Below the pieces are notes generated by a model that worked only from the letters and a program-made list of their open reading frames with translations, had not been told where the DNA came from and ran no database searches. Made by a program: the position numbers and the translations under genes. Below are positions 17,984 through 26,883 of a DNA stretch of 64,000 bases, one piece after another (position 1 is the stretch's first letter; each line of letters starts with the position of its first letter). The DNA comes from Planctomycetota bacterium (lineage in GTDB: Bacteria > Planctomycetota > Planctomycetia > Pirellulales > Pirellulaceae), in assembly GCA_016872725.1 (NCBI GenBank), contig VGZC01000027.1:1-64000 (forward strand), written 5' to 3'.

Positions 17984-20900
17984 TCAGGGGAGCTTCAGGC
18001 TCAGCAGGAAGGCCACCACGTCCGCAAGCTCGGATTCGCTGAGATCTTTTTCCAAACCGTTGGGCATGATCGAAACCGATCCGGGGATTCGCTGCTCGAT
18101 ATCCGCGGCGCGAATCGGCGTGGGATCGCCCGTCTGTTGCTGGATGAACACGGTATCGCCGGTCTCCCTGGCGACAAGCCCCGTCAGCAGGCGCCCGTCG
18201 GTGAGCGCGAACGCGAACGGTTCGTAGTCGCGAACGAGGGTCGCCGAGGGAAAGACGATCGATTCGAGCAAGTCGGCCGCCGCGCGATTCGATCCGATCG
18301 TCGTGAGATCGGGCCCGACGCGTGTTCCCCGGTCGCCGACCCGATGGCATGTCGCGCACTTGGACTTCTCCGCGAAAAAGAGATCGCGGCCTCGCGCCGG
18401 ATCCGCATGTTCGACGAGCGGCAGTAAGTGGTCGAGCTTGGCGAGCTTCGCCTGTTCGGCTTGACGGACTCGATCGAGCAGGCGATTGGCGGCGGGCAAC
18501 AGATCTTGGGGGTACCGCAGGATCACGTCGGAAAACTGGTGGGGAGCCACCAACGTCAGGCTCGCGGCGTTCTCCATCGCGGCGAGGAACGCGGCGGCGA
18601 TCCGCGGGTCGGTCGTCGATCGATACGGCCCGATCAATTCGGGAAGCTGGGACGGGGAAGCGGACGCGAGGAGAGGCGCGAGGCGCACGAGCTGGTTCTT
18701 GTTCAACGAAGCGCGTCCGATCCGCTGTGCGGCCTCGACGCTCGCATTCGGCCCGGCGCCGAGCGCGCCGATCAACAGATCCAGCGACGCATCGGTCAGA
18801 TCGCCGCGGCGGCCGGCGGCCGCTTCGAGCGCGGCGACGCGGAGCAGGACGGGGCGCGAAGCATCGGCGCCGATTTCGAGCAGACGCGCTTTGAAAGACT
18901 CGGCCTGAAGGCCGCCCAAGGCGGCGAGCGCCGACTCGACGCGTCTTGAATCCGCGCTCGCGAGTCGACCTTCGATCGGCGCGATCCACGTTTTGTGCGC
19001 GGGGACGCCCTGCGATTCGGCCATCGCCGCGAGCAAGAGGTCCTGCACGGAGGCCGGCGCGCCGGGGTCGGCGAGCGATCGCCCCACGAGCGTCGCGACC
19101 CCTTCATCGGAGAGCGAGCGCGCGATAAGCCGCCGAATGACGTCGGTGAGCGAGTCGATCGAGGACGGGTTCGCGAGCAACCCCTCGATGACCTCGGCCG
19201 AACGCCCCGTCCAGTCCGGGCGGCGTTCGAAGATCCGCGCCGCCGAGCTCTGCGACGGAGCATGGTCCGACGCCGCCAACGGCACGACCTCGTCGGCCGT
19301 CAGGTCGCCGCCGTCCATCTGATCGAGGGCGAGCATCGCGCCGCGCCGGATCAAGGGTCGATCGGAAGCCAAACCACGGCGCGTCGCCGACGGATCGCCG
19401 ATCTCAATCAATGCGTAAACGACGGCGTGTTCTTCCGTGCGATCGGCGGCGCGGTCGAGCGCGACAAGCAGCGAAGGGACCGACCTCGCGTCCCGAAGCC
19501 GGCCGAGTGCGACCGCCGCCTCGCGCCGGATCGGCGCCGAGTCCTCTTGCAGCATTTCCCGAAGTCGGGCCATCGCCTCGGGATCGACATAGGTAGCCAG
19601 GCTTCGGCACGCGGTTCTCCGAACACGAGCATCGGGGTCGCTCAGCGCCTCGCGAATCGCCTCGCGCGCGGCCGCGACCGTCGCGTCGCGTGTCGGGGCG
19701 GGCTCCGAGCTCGAACCGGCGGCTCGGCGCGGCGCCATGGACCCACCAATCATGCGCGTGCAAGCCCAGACCACGTCGATGCGAACGGACACATCGCGAT
19801 CGCGCGCCGCGTGCCGCAGCACGGGCACGATCGGTTCGCCGCGATTCGCGCATTCCGCGATCGCCCTCCCGCGGACCGCGAACCGGGAATCGGCGAGGAA
19901 CGCGGCGAGTGATGCGTTGGACAGCTTGGGCCAATCGATGAGCTCGCCGCGTGGATCGTCGATCTTCGCCGCATCGGCGCGGCGCACGCGATAAAGGGCG
20001 CCGGGCACCTCGGGCTTCGCGAACTGCGACGTGGGACATCCGCGATAGAACCAACCTCCCGTGTCGACGATGATCAGGCTTCCATCCGCGTCCTCGGCGA
20101 CATCCGTCGGATGGAAATCGCGATTCAGGCAAGCGAGGAACTCGCGCTGGACCGCGCGGTACGAAGCGCCGTCCGGTTCCAACACGACGCGAACGACTTT
20201 TCCGCTGTTGAAGAACGTGACAAGGAAATCGTCGCGCCACGAGGCATCCATCGCGCCGCTTCGATACCGCTGCGTTCCCGAAACGGCCACATGGCCGAAT
20301 CGATGCACGGGCCCCAGGAACTCGCCCGTCTCCTTCCATTCATTGAGGATCTGTTCGCGGTGCGGGTACGTGCCGCCGTGCTGCCAATGCACAAGGCAGT
20401 CGATCCGCGGGCGCGTGTACATGATGTTGACCGTGCCCAACATCTCGCCTTCCTCGGTGAAATCGACCTCCACCGGATTATCCATGCCGCCGCCACAGTG
20501 GATCCGGACATCCGATCCGTCGGGCAGGCACGAGAATAGGTAGGAGCCTTCGCGCTTGCTGGTGATCCGCCCCGCGTCGTCGGTGAATTCATGTCCGTGA
20601 TACCCGTCGCACCAATACAGGCGGCCATCGGGTCCCGAAATGCACCCGTGGATGCTCGCCGCGTTGCCCGTATAGCCGAACGTGCCGACGATGGCGTCCC
20701 GCTTGTCGGCGACGCCGTCGCCATCGGTGTCCTCGAGACGCCAGATGCGCGGGGGCGAAGCGACGTACAGCGCGCCGTTGTGCCACGCGCCTCCCATCGG
20801 AAACGTCATCTTGTCCGCGAACACGACGCTCTTGTCGAAACGCCCGTCGCCGTCGGTATCCTCGAGCATGCGCACGGAGTTCGGCAGTAGTTGTTCGAGC

Positions 20901-21157
20901 TCCTCGGCGCTCAGGTTCACTCCCGCGTTTTCACTGACGAAAAGGCGGCCTCGATCGTCGAACGTGGCGAACGTGGGATGCGCGACAAGCGGAGGCGCCG
21001 CCGCAACCTCGACGACAAATCCCTCCGGCACCGAGATCGCCTGCGGAACGAATCCGGGATCCGGCGAGGGCGGTTCGGCCGCTTCCGCGCGGCCGACGAG
21101 CAGCAAAGCCGCGCAACCCGCGATCCGGCCGATCCGTTGGAACCTGTCGTTCTTCAT
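17984..21157 (-). CDS. PVC-type propeller, HEAT-repeat and cytochrome c protein
   Basis: About 1057 aa from ATG 21157, preceded by GGAGG 8 bases upstream. After a signal peptide (AGCAALLLVGRAEA) there is a soluble-dehydrogenase-like beta-propeller (VPEGFVVEVAAAPPLVAHPT, two DTDGDG calcium-loop-like motifs, GYTGNAASIHGC). A long HEAT-repeat region follows (about 430-880). The C-terminus holds a class I cytochrome c with CATCHRVG as heme site and SIMPNGL carrying the likely axial Met. This architecture is almost confined to planctomycetes and relatives, where such proteins are assumed to be periplasmic dehydrogenases. No substrate is established. Confidence 0.93.
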   Translation of the reverse strand: MKNDRFQRIGRIAGCAALLLVGRAEAAEPPSPDPGFVPQAISVPEGFVVEVAAAPPLVAHPTFATFDDRGRLFVSENAGVNLSAEELEQLLPNSVRMLEDTDGDGRFDKSVVFADKMTFPMGGAWHNGALYVASPPRIWRLEDTDGDGVADKRDAIVGTFGYTGNAASIHGCISGPDGRLYWCDGYHGHEFTDDAGRITSKREGSYLFSCLPDGSDVRIHCGGGMDNPVEVDFTEEGEMLGTVNIMYTRPRIDCLVHWQHGGTYPHREQILNEWKETGEFLGPVHRFGHVAVSGTQRYRSGAMDASWRDDFLVTFFNSGKVVRVVLEPDGASYRAVQREFLACLNRDFHPTDVAEDADGSLIIVDTGGWFYRGCPTSQFAKPEVPGALYRVRRADAAKIDDPRGELIDWPKLSNASLAAFLADSRFAVRGRAIAECANRGEPIVPVLRHAARDRDVSVRIDVVWACTRMIGGSMAPRRAAGSSSEPAPTRDATVAAAREAIREALSDPDARVRRTACRSLATYVDPEAMARLREMLQEDSAPIRREAAVALGRLRDARSVPSLLVALDRAADRTEEHAVVYALIEIGDPSATRRGLASDRPLIRRGAMLALDQMDGGDLTADEVVPLAASDHAPSQSSAARIFERRPDWTGRSAEVIEGLLANPSSIDSLTDVIRRLIARSLSDEGVATLVGRSLADPGAPASVQDLLLAAMAESQGVPAHKTWIAPIEGRLASADSRRVESALAALGGLQAESFKARLLEIGADASRPVLLRVAALEAAAGRRGDLTDASLDLLIGALGAGPNASVEAAQRIGRASLNKNQLVRLAPLLASASPSQLPELIGPYRSTTDPRIAAAFLAAMENAASLTLVAPHQFSDVILRYPQDLLPAANRLLDRVRQAEQAKLAKLDHLLPLVEHADPARGRDLFFAEKSKCATCHRVGDRGTRVGPDLTTIGSNRAAADLLESIVFPSATLVRDYEPFAFALTDGRLLTGLVARETGDTVFIQQQTGDPTPIRAADIEQRIPGSVSIMPNGLEKDLSESELADVVAFLLSLKLP

Positions 21158-21250
21158 GATACGAACCTCCTTCGACTGCCGCTCGCGCCGCGGATCCGAT
21201 ACCAAACCGAGAAACGCCGCGAAACGACGCTCATTCCATCGTGATCGACG

Positions 21251-24200
21251 TCAGGGCCCGAGGCAAAGGAACTGTCCGTCCTGGGTGGTCAGGAAGAGCC
21301 GGCCTTCGGCGATCGCCAGCCCATCCCAGGCGGGTGCGGGGACCCGACCTTCGTGAACCACGTGGCCGTCGTCCGTCGCGACGACGACCAATCGGCCGTC
21401 CTCGTGCGCGGCGTACAATCGATCACCGGCCAGAGCCAGGGCTTGAATGCGATTCTGGAGCTGCGTTCCCGGCTTCACCGGTTGATCGGGCGCGTCGGGG
21501 CCGGCGAACGGATCGACCGTCCACTTCGCGCCTTGGGCGATCCGGTAGTTGCGATAGGGCGTGCCCCCCTTGCCCGCCTCCTGGCCCGCCTGCCAGCCGG
21601 TGATCCACTTGGCGTCGAACGATTCACCCTTATCGAGATCGAAATCGCGGCGAAAGATCTTGGTGGTTCCATCGAGCGAGCCAAAAAAATTGTCGTCGCG
21701 GAACGCGATGAGCGGTCGGCGCGGCGCCTCGCCCCGGAACCGATGCTGGTGTCTGGCTCCATACGTCCAGGCTCCCCGCGGAACCCAAACGTCGCCGCCT
21801 CCCGTGTTCAATTTGGCGAACGCGTTCCACTTGTCGACCGAGATCCCCTTCCCATCGGCGGTCAGGACCCAGCGGGACATGGTGAGTCCGTCGCCCTCGG
21901 CATGCAGGATGTCGAACGGATCGAACTCCAACCCCGAGTTTTCGTAAAAACCCGTTTGCGGCACGCTGTCGATCCGGGTGATCCAGTGCCGGTTTCCTGT
22001 CATTGGGTCGACGGCGAACACCAGGATGCCACCGTCGGCGAGCGGCTGGCGGCCCGCCGCGAAATGCGCGACGCCATCCATCACCAGCACCGCGCCGGGA
22101 ACGGGCCAAGGGGATTCGACCTGCCCGTACGCCACGATCCGTTCGTCGGTCGGCGCGGCCCGCATGCGCCAGACGGTTTGGCCCGAGTCCGCGCGCAGCG
22201 CGTAGACCCAGCCGTCCGCCGAACCGAACAGGCACAGCCCGCGATGGATGGCGGGAGGCGTATCAATGCGGCCGCCCGCCGTAAACCGCCAACGGATTGC
22301 GCCGGATGCCGTATCGATGGCGAGCAGTTCGTGGGCATTCGGTCTCGCCACGTACGCCGTTCCGTTCGCGATGGTGGGAGCGCTGAGCGGCCCCTTCACC
22401 ACCGGATTCTCGTCCCAATCGTGCAGGATCGGACCGACAACGGCGTCCGCGGATTCCGCCCCCGTCCGCAAGTCGACGCGCCATCGCTCGTCCAATCGCT
22501 CGGGCCCCGCCGACGTCGTCGACGCGCTGCGCCACCGATCGTGTCGGTAGAGCGGCCAATCGTGCGGTTGAGCGTCCTGGGCCTCGGGATCGGGCGTCGC
22601 CGGTCCCGTTTCCAGCACGAACTCAATCTGATCCAACGGCCGCTTGGCGGGGGACTCCAACGGAGGCGCCGGCGCCATCGCGACGAAACCGCGCAGCATG
22701 GGCCAGCACGTGCAGTGTTTGGGAGTCGTGTAGATCAATCCGTTCGCCGGAACCCATCCGTTCTCGCGCGAGCAGTTCGCTTTCGTGATGCGGTTGGCGA
22801 CCACGGCGCCGGATTTCAGGTCCGTCATGTCCAATTCGCCGGTGAACATGAACTCGGGCGTGCAAACCGGCGGGAAACAATGCGTCAGTCCGGCGGGATA
22901 CGTGACCTGCGTTTCACCCGAGAGGGGATCGAGCGCCGAAATGCGGATCGGCTCGCGAACCATGTTCGGTTTGTCGGTCGTATTCACTTTTCCGCCATGG
23001 AGGATCCAGTACTGGCCGTTGAGGAACATCGCGCGGGCCTGGCGCGTATGGTTCATTCCCGGCGGGAAATCGCGTGACCACAGGTGCTTGCCGTCCTCGG
23101 ACGCGACGACGTGGATCCCGTTCCCGGCGTCGTCGTCGTTGAGCGTCGATACCTCGAACACCAATTGGCCGTTCGCGAGGACGGTCCGGGTCGTCCGGTT
23201 CAACCACGGAAAATCGTCGCGCTTCCAGCGGAGCCCTCCCGATTGCGCGTCGACCGCGACGACTTCGAGCTTCTCGCCGCGCCGAACCCGACCTCGCACG
23301 AAGATGACGGAAGCGCCATCGGCGACGAGATTGGCGGGGCTCGCCGCCTCGACCTTCCAGAGTTCCCGCCCGCTGCCCGCGTCGAACGCCCGCACCGCTT
23401 CGTCGTTCGCGGCGATCACGCGCGTCCCATCATGCGCGACGCCCGTTGGCTTCTTCATTCCACCGTACTCGACGACCACCTCGCCCGTCGTGGCATCCAG
23501 GGCGACAAGCCGTTCCCGCAGGACGCCGAAAAGGAACTGTTCGGAAGCGATCGGGCGCGCCTCGGTCGCCGACAACTTGGGAAGTTCGAATTCGGCCGCG
23601 TTGTTCCCGCCTCGAGTCAAATCGCGGTGCCATAGCCGCAGTCCGTTGAAACTATCGCGGGCCAGGATCGCGCCGTAGTAGTTCCGGCCGCCGGCCGAGA
23701 CCATGCCCTCGACCTCGGACGTCGCGGCGGCGACCCATCGAACGCGTTCGGGAGGTCCCACCGCCGTGTCGCGCGAGACGGCGTTTCCGTCGGGGCCATG
23801 TCGAGGGTGCGACCACGCGTCCATCGCCGAGGGCCAGGGCTTGCGGGCGACCAAGTGGGCGTCGACGGTCGCGACCTCGAATCCGGCCGATTCAAGTCGC
23901 GATCGGTCGACCAGCGCCGTATCGGTCACGACGATGGAGCCGCCGGGTGTGAGGACGCGCTTCATTTCCTCGATGTCCACCGCGAACTCCCGCACGACGA
24001 TCAGATTGACGAGATTCTCGGCGTACGGCAGCCGCGAGGCGTCGCGCGCCCGTTCGGCCCAAACGATGCCGTAGCGGGCGTTCGCGCGAAGACGGGTCCT
24101 TGCGGATTCCACTTTGTCCGCATCCGGATCCAAGACGTGAATCAGGTAGCGTCCCGACCGGCTGAGCACCTCGGCCTCCGCCGTGTCTCCCGCGCCGAGC

Positions 24201-24334
24201 TGAACGACGAGGCCGCCGCGCAGACCCGCCGCGTTCGCAGGATCGAATGCCAGTCCATGGGCCGGAACGCCGCAGGCGAACGCCGCAAGGCATCCTCCAA
24301 TAATCCCGACGCGGGACACCGAGCGGATAATCAT
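21251..24334 (-). CDS. Exported methyltransferase-fold domain fused to PQQ-like propeller
   Basis: About 1027 aa from ATG 24334, with AGGAAG upstream. Residues 1-28 look like a signal peptide (VGIIGGCLAAFACGVPAHGL). Residues 40-165 read as a Rossmann methyltransferase: VVQLGAGDT (motif I), HVLDPDADKVESAR (acidic loop), LPYAENLVNLIVV (motif IV) and VLTPGGSIVVTDTA (motif V region). The rest is PQQ-like propeller repeats of the type DAxSGxxxW (for example FDAGSGRELWKVEA, IDTASGAIRWRFTAG). It lies 93 bases downstream of the helicase-side intergenic gap, in the same direction as the PVC-type gene. Whether the domain binds S-adenosylmethionine outside the cytoplasm is doubtful. Confidence 0.85.
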   Translation of the reverse strand: MIIRSVSRVGIIGGCLAAFACGVPAHGLAFDPANAAGLRGGLVVQLGAGDTAEAEVLSRSGRYLIHVLDPDADKVESARTRLRANARYGIVWAERARDASRLPYAENLVNLIVVREFAVDIEEMKRVLTPGGSIVVTDTALVDRSRLESAGFEVATVDAHLVARKPWPSAMDAWSHPRHGPDGNAVSRDTAVGPPERVRWVAAATSEVEGMVSAGGRNYYGAILARDSFNGLRLWHRDLTRGGNNAAEFELPKLSATEARPIASEQFLFGVLRERLVALDATTGEVVVEYGGMKKPTGVAHDGTRVIAANDEAVRAFDAGSGRELWKVEAASPANLVADGASVIFVRGRVRRGEKLEVVAVDAQSGGLRWKRDDFPWLNRTTRTVLANGQLVFEVSTLNDDDAGNGIHVVASEDGKHLWSRDFPPGMNHTRQARAMFLNGQYWILHGGKVNTTDKPNMVREPIRISALDPLSGETQVTYPAGLTHCFPPVCTPEFMFTGELDMTDLKSGAVVANRITKANCSRENGWVPANGLIYTTPKHCTCWPMLRGFVAMAPAPPLESPAKRPLDQIEFVLETGPATPDPEAQDAQPHDWPLYRHDRWRSASTTSAGPERLDERWRVDLRTGAESADAVVGPILHDWDENPVVKGPLSAPTIANGTAYVARPNAHELLAIDTASGAIRWRFTAGGRIDTPPAIHRGLCLFGSADGWVYALRADSGQTVWRMRAAPTDERIVAYGQVESPWPVPGAVLVMDGVAHFAAGRQPLADGGILVFAVDPMTGNRHWITRIDSVPQTGFYENSGLEFDPFDILHAEGDGLTMSRWVLTADGKGISVDKWNAFAKLNTGGGDVWVPRGAWTYGARHQHRFRGEAPRRPLIAFRDDNFFGSLDGTTKIFRRDFDLDKGESFDAKWITGWQAGQEAGKGGTPYRNYRIAQGAKWTVDPFAGPDAPDQPVKPGTQLQNRIQALALAGDRLYAAHEDGRLVVVATDDGHVVHEGRVPAPAWDGLAIAEGRLFLTTQDGQFLCLGP

Positions 24335-24407
24335 GATCCGGCTTCCTTTGGTTTGCGTGTGGCTGGCCAGTCCTCGGCCCGGATTTTGAATCCTCGGCCG
24401 GCGCGAG

Positions 24408-26369
24408 TCAACCGTCGAGCCATTCGCCGTGCAGGAAGACGCTTTCGTACGCTTGGCGCGATTCGGCATGGTCGAGCATGCGTTGGTAGAACGGATCGCG
24501 TCCGATGGTGGCTGCGTCGCCGATCACGATCAGCGCGCGGCGGGCGCGGGTCCATGCCACGTTCATGCGGCGGTAGTCGCCCAGGAAACCGATCTCGCCC
24601 CGCTCGTTCGACCGCACCAGGGAAACGAGAACGGCCTCCTTTTCCCGCCCCTGGAATCCATCAACCGTGTCGATTTCCATCGATGTGTCGCCGATCGACT
24701 CGCGGACGAGCCGGACCTGCGCCGAATACGGGCTGATGACGGCGAGGTCGGTCGGCGCGACGCCCGCCGCGAGGAACCGCCGGGCAATCCGCGCGGCGAC
24801 CGACGCTTCGCCCGGATTGGCGATGCTCGCGCCCCCTTCCTCGCGCGTCTCCTCGAAGCCGGCCCCCGCCGTATCGATGAACCGCAATGGGCGCGTTGTC
24901 CATGCGTCCGACGCGACACCCGGACATTCGCTCAACGTGTGCGTCGCGACCGATCCGTGTGCCTCCAACGAGCCCTCGTAGAATTCGGCGGACGGGAACT
25001 CCATGATCGTCGAGTGCATTCGATACTGGGTCGTCAACCGCCGCGCGAGGAGTGAACCGTGCGTCGCAAGCAGGCGTTCCATGAGTGTTCGTCCGAGTCC
25101 GAGACGAGCCGCGTCCCGCGAGAGGATGGTGGGGGGAAGCTGGCAGTGGTCGCCGGCCAAGACCAGCCGCTCGCACCGGAGGATCGGGATCCAGCACGCG
25201 GGTTCGGTCGCCTGGGCCGCCTCGTCGATCACCACGAGGTCGAACCGGCGATCGCCGAGGATCGACGCGTCGACGCCGGTGAGCGTCGCGCAGACAACGG
25301 CGGCGCCGTCGAGCAGGTAGTCGACGAGTTGTCCTTCGATGCGGCGCGCGTCGGCGATCCGCTCGGCGGCGTCCTCGCGCAGCTCCCGCCGTTCGTCGCG
25401 ACCGCGCGCGGCCCGCGTCCACCGCGCCGCGTCGTCCCGAAGTCGGCGCGCGTCGCGGATCAGACGCCGCGCGATCTTGAGATCGGGATGCCGCTCGACG
25501 AGACAATCGAGCGTGTGGTCGATCGCCGCCGGAGTCACTCGGGCCGGATGCCCGACGCGAACGACCCGTTCGCCCGCCGCGGCCAGCCGTTCGACCAGCA
25601 AATCGGTCGCCAGATTGCTCGGCGCGCAGGCCAGCACCTTCTGACCGCGCGCGATCGCCTGCCGGATCAGTTCGATGACGGTCGTGGTCTTTCCCGTTCC
25701 GGGCGGACCATGGATGATCGCGACGTCGCCGGCCCCGAGCGCGTGCTCGACCGCCGCGCGCTGCGACGCGTTCAGCTCCGACTTCCACTCGGTGATCGGG
25801 GTCGGGGTCCACGGCGCGATCGGGATCGCGCCGCACAGCAGGTCGCGCAGCCGAGCGAGCCGCCCGCGCGCGACGTTCGAGTTGGTCGGCGAACCCGATG
25901 CTTTCCCCACGTTCGTCGAGCTGGATGCGTGTCCCACGGTGAGCGATCGGATTGCGTCGCGTTGGCGGTCGCGCGAGACCGAGTCGGGCAGCGACTCGAT
26001 TCGCAGCGGCGTTCCGCGCTCCGGTTCGAACGAGCCGCTGACCGCGACCCGGATCGCATGCGAATCGACGCCGCACACGACGGCCCGCCCCCGTTCGCCG
26101 TCTTTCCCCGGCTCGCGTTCCTCGATGATGACGACGGGGCATCCCGGCGTCAGCCGGTGCCACGGCAGCGCATGACGGCCGTCGCGGCCGGCCAGTTCGA
26201 GGATCGCCTTTCCGCCGAACCCGACATCGCGATCGCCGATCACCAGGTGACGCACGAGTTCGCCGCGCCGTTCCAGCCGGTCCGCCGCGCCCGCGCCGTC
26301 CCATGCGCGCAGCTCGGCTTCCTGTTCGAGGTCAATGCACCGCAGCAGGTCGGCAAGATGATCGTTCAT
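24408..26369 (-). CDS. UPF1/SMUBP2-type superfamily 1 helicase
   Basis: About 653 aa from ATG 26369 (GAGGG 12 bases upstream; ATG 26393 is an alternative). The N-terminal 190 residues form a beta-rich domain, as in IGHMBP2. The SF1 motor follows: Q-motif region LNASQRAAV, Walker A GPPGTGKTTT (221-230), Walker B VVIDEAAQATEPA, motif III GDHCQLPPT, motif IV QYRMH, motif V TVDGFQGREKE and motif VI NVAWTRARRALIVIGD. These enzymes unwind RNA or DNA 5' to 3'. The gene stands alone upstream of the propeller gene and divergent from the EthD gene. Confidence 0.92.
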   Translation of the reverse strand: MNDHLADLLRCIDLEQEAELRAWDGAGAADRLERRGELVRHLVIGDRDVGFGGKAILELAGRDGRHALPWHRLTPGCPVVIIEEREPGKDGERGRAVVCGVDSHAIRVAVSGSFEPERGTPLRIESLPDSVSRDRQRDAIRSLTVGHASSSTNVGKASGSPTNSNVARGRLARLRDLLCGAIPIAPWTPTPITEWKSELNASQRAAVEHALGAGDVAIIHGPPGTGKTTTVIELIRQAIARGQKVLACAPSNLATDLLVERLAAAGERVVRVGHPARVTPAAIDHTLDCLVERHPDLKIARRLIRDARRLRDDAARWTRAARGRDERRELREDAAERIADARRIEGQLVDYLLDGAAVVCATLTGVDASILGDRRFDLVVIDEAAQATEPACWIPILRCERLVLAGDHCQLPPTILSRDAARLGLGRTLMERLLATHGSLLARRLTTQYRMHSTIMEFPSAEFYEGSLEAHGSVATHTLSECPGVASDAWTTRPLRFIDTAGAGFEETREEGGASIANPGEASVAARIARRFLAAGVAPTDLAVISPYSAQVRLVRESIGDTSMEIDTVDGFQGREKEAVLVSLVRSNERGEIGFLGDYRRMNVAWTRARRALIVIGDAATIGRDPFYQRMLDHAESRQAYESVFLHGEWLDG

Positions 26370-26548
26370 GCGAGCCGTATCCCTCGTTTTCATGTCGTCA
26401 CGGGTGGTATTTCGCCCTCCAATCGAACAAAATCGGGGTCCGATGTCGACCGTTTCGGCGCGTGGCCGCCCGCCGCGACCATACCAAGGCTCCGCCGCCG
26501 CGATACGGTTGCCTCGCCGGTTTCGCACCATCATCCGGAGAACCGATC

Positions 26549-26863
26549 GTGATCCGATTGCTCGTGCTCTACGGCCATCCCGAAGATCCCGCGGCGTTCG
26601 ACAAATACTATGACGAAGCCCACATCCCGATCGCCAAGAAGATGAAGGGACTGAGGAAGTGGTCGGTCGGCAAGGTTGTCGGCACACCCGACGGATCGCC
26701 GCCTCAATACTACTATGTCGCGGATCTCTACATGGAAAGCCGCGAGGAGTTCGAACGGATGCTCGCGTCGCCCGAGGGACAGGCCGCGGTGGCCGATGTG
26801 CCCAACTACGCGACCGGGGGAGTCACGTTCGTCTACACCGAAGTCGAGGACGTCGTTTCCTGA
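26549..26863 (+). CDS. EthD family small protein
   Basis: 104 aa from GTG 26549, with GGAG about 9 bases upstream. It is a dimeric alpha/beta barrel of the EthD type: MIRLLVLYGHPEDPAAFDKY, then YDEAHIPIAKKMKGLRKWSV and the C-terminal DVPNYATGGVTFVYTEVE. EthD was found in an ether-degradation cluster, but most members have no known reaction. It precedes a sulfatase by 20 bases and is probably co-transcribed with it. Confidence 0.85.
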   Translation: MIRLLVLYGHPEDPAAFDKYYDEAHIPIAKKMKGLRKWSVGKVVGTPDGSPPQYYYVADLYMESREEFERMLASPEGQAAVADVPNYATGGVTFVYTEVEDVVS

Positions 26864-26883
26864 AGGGAACGGGAGACCCTGCC

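Noticed and set aside
16917-18989. A 690-codon minus-strand frame extending upstream of the ATLF-like gene
   Set aside because: Only the last 275 codons have a signal peptide and family features. The upstream part is Arg-rich and antisense-frame-like, overlapping the 3' end of the PVC-type gene on the same strand.
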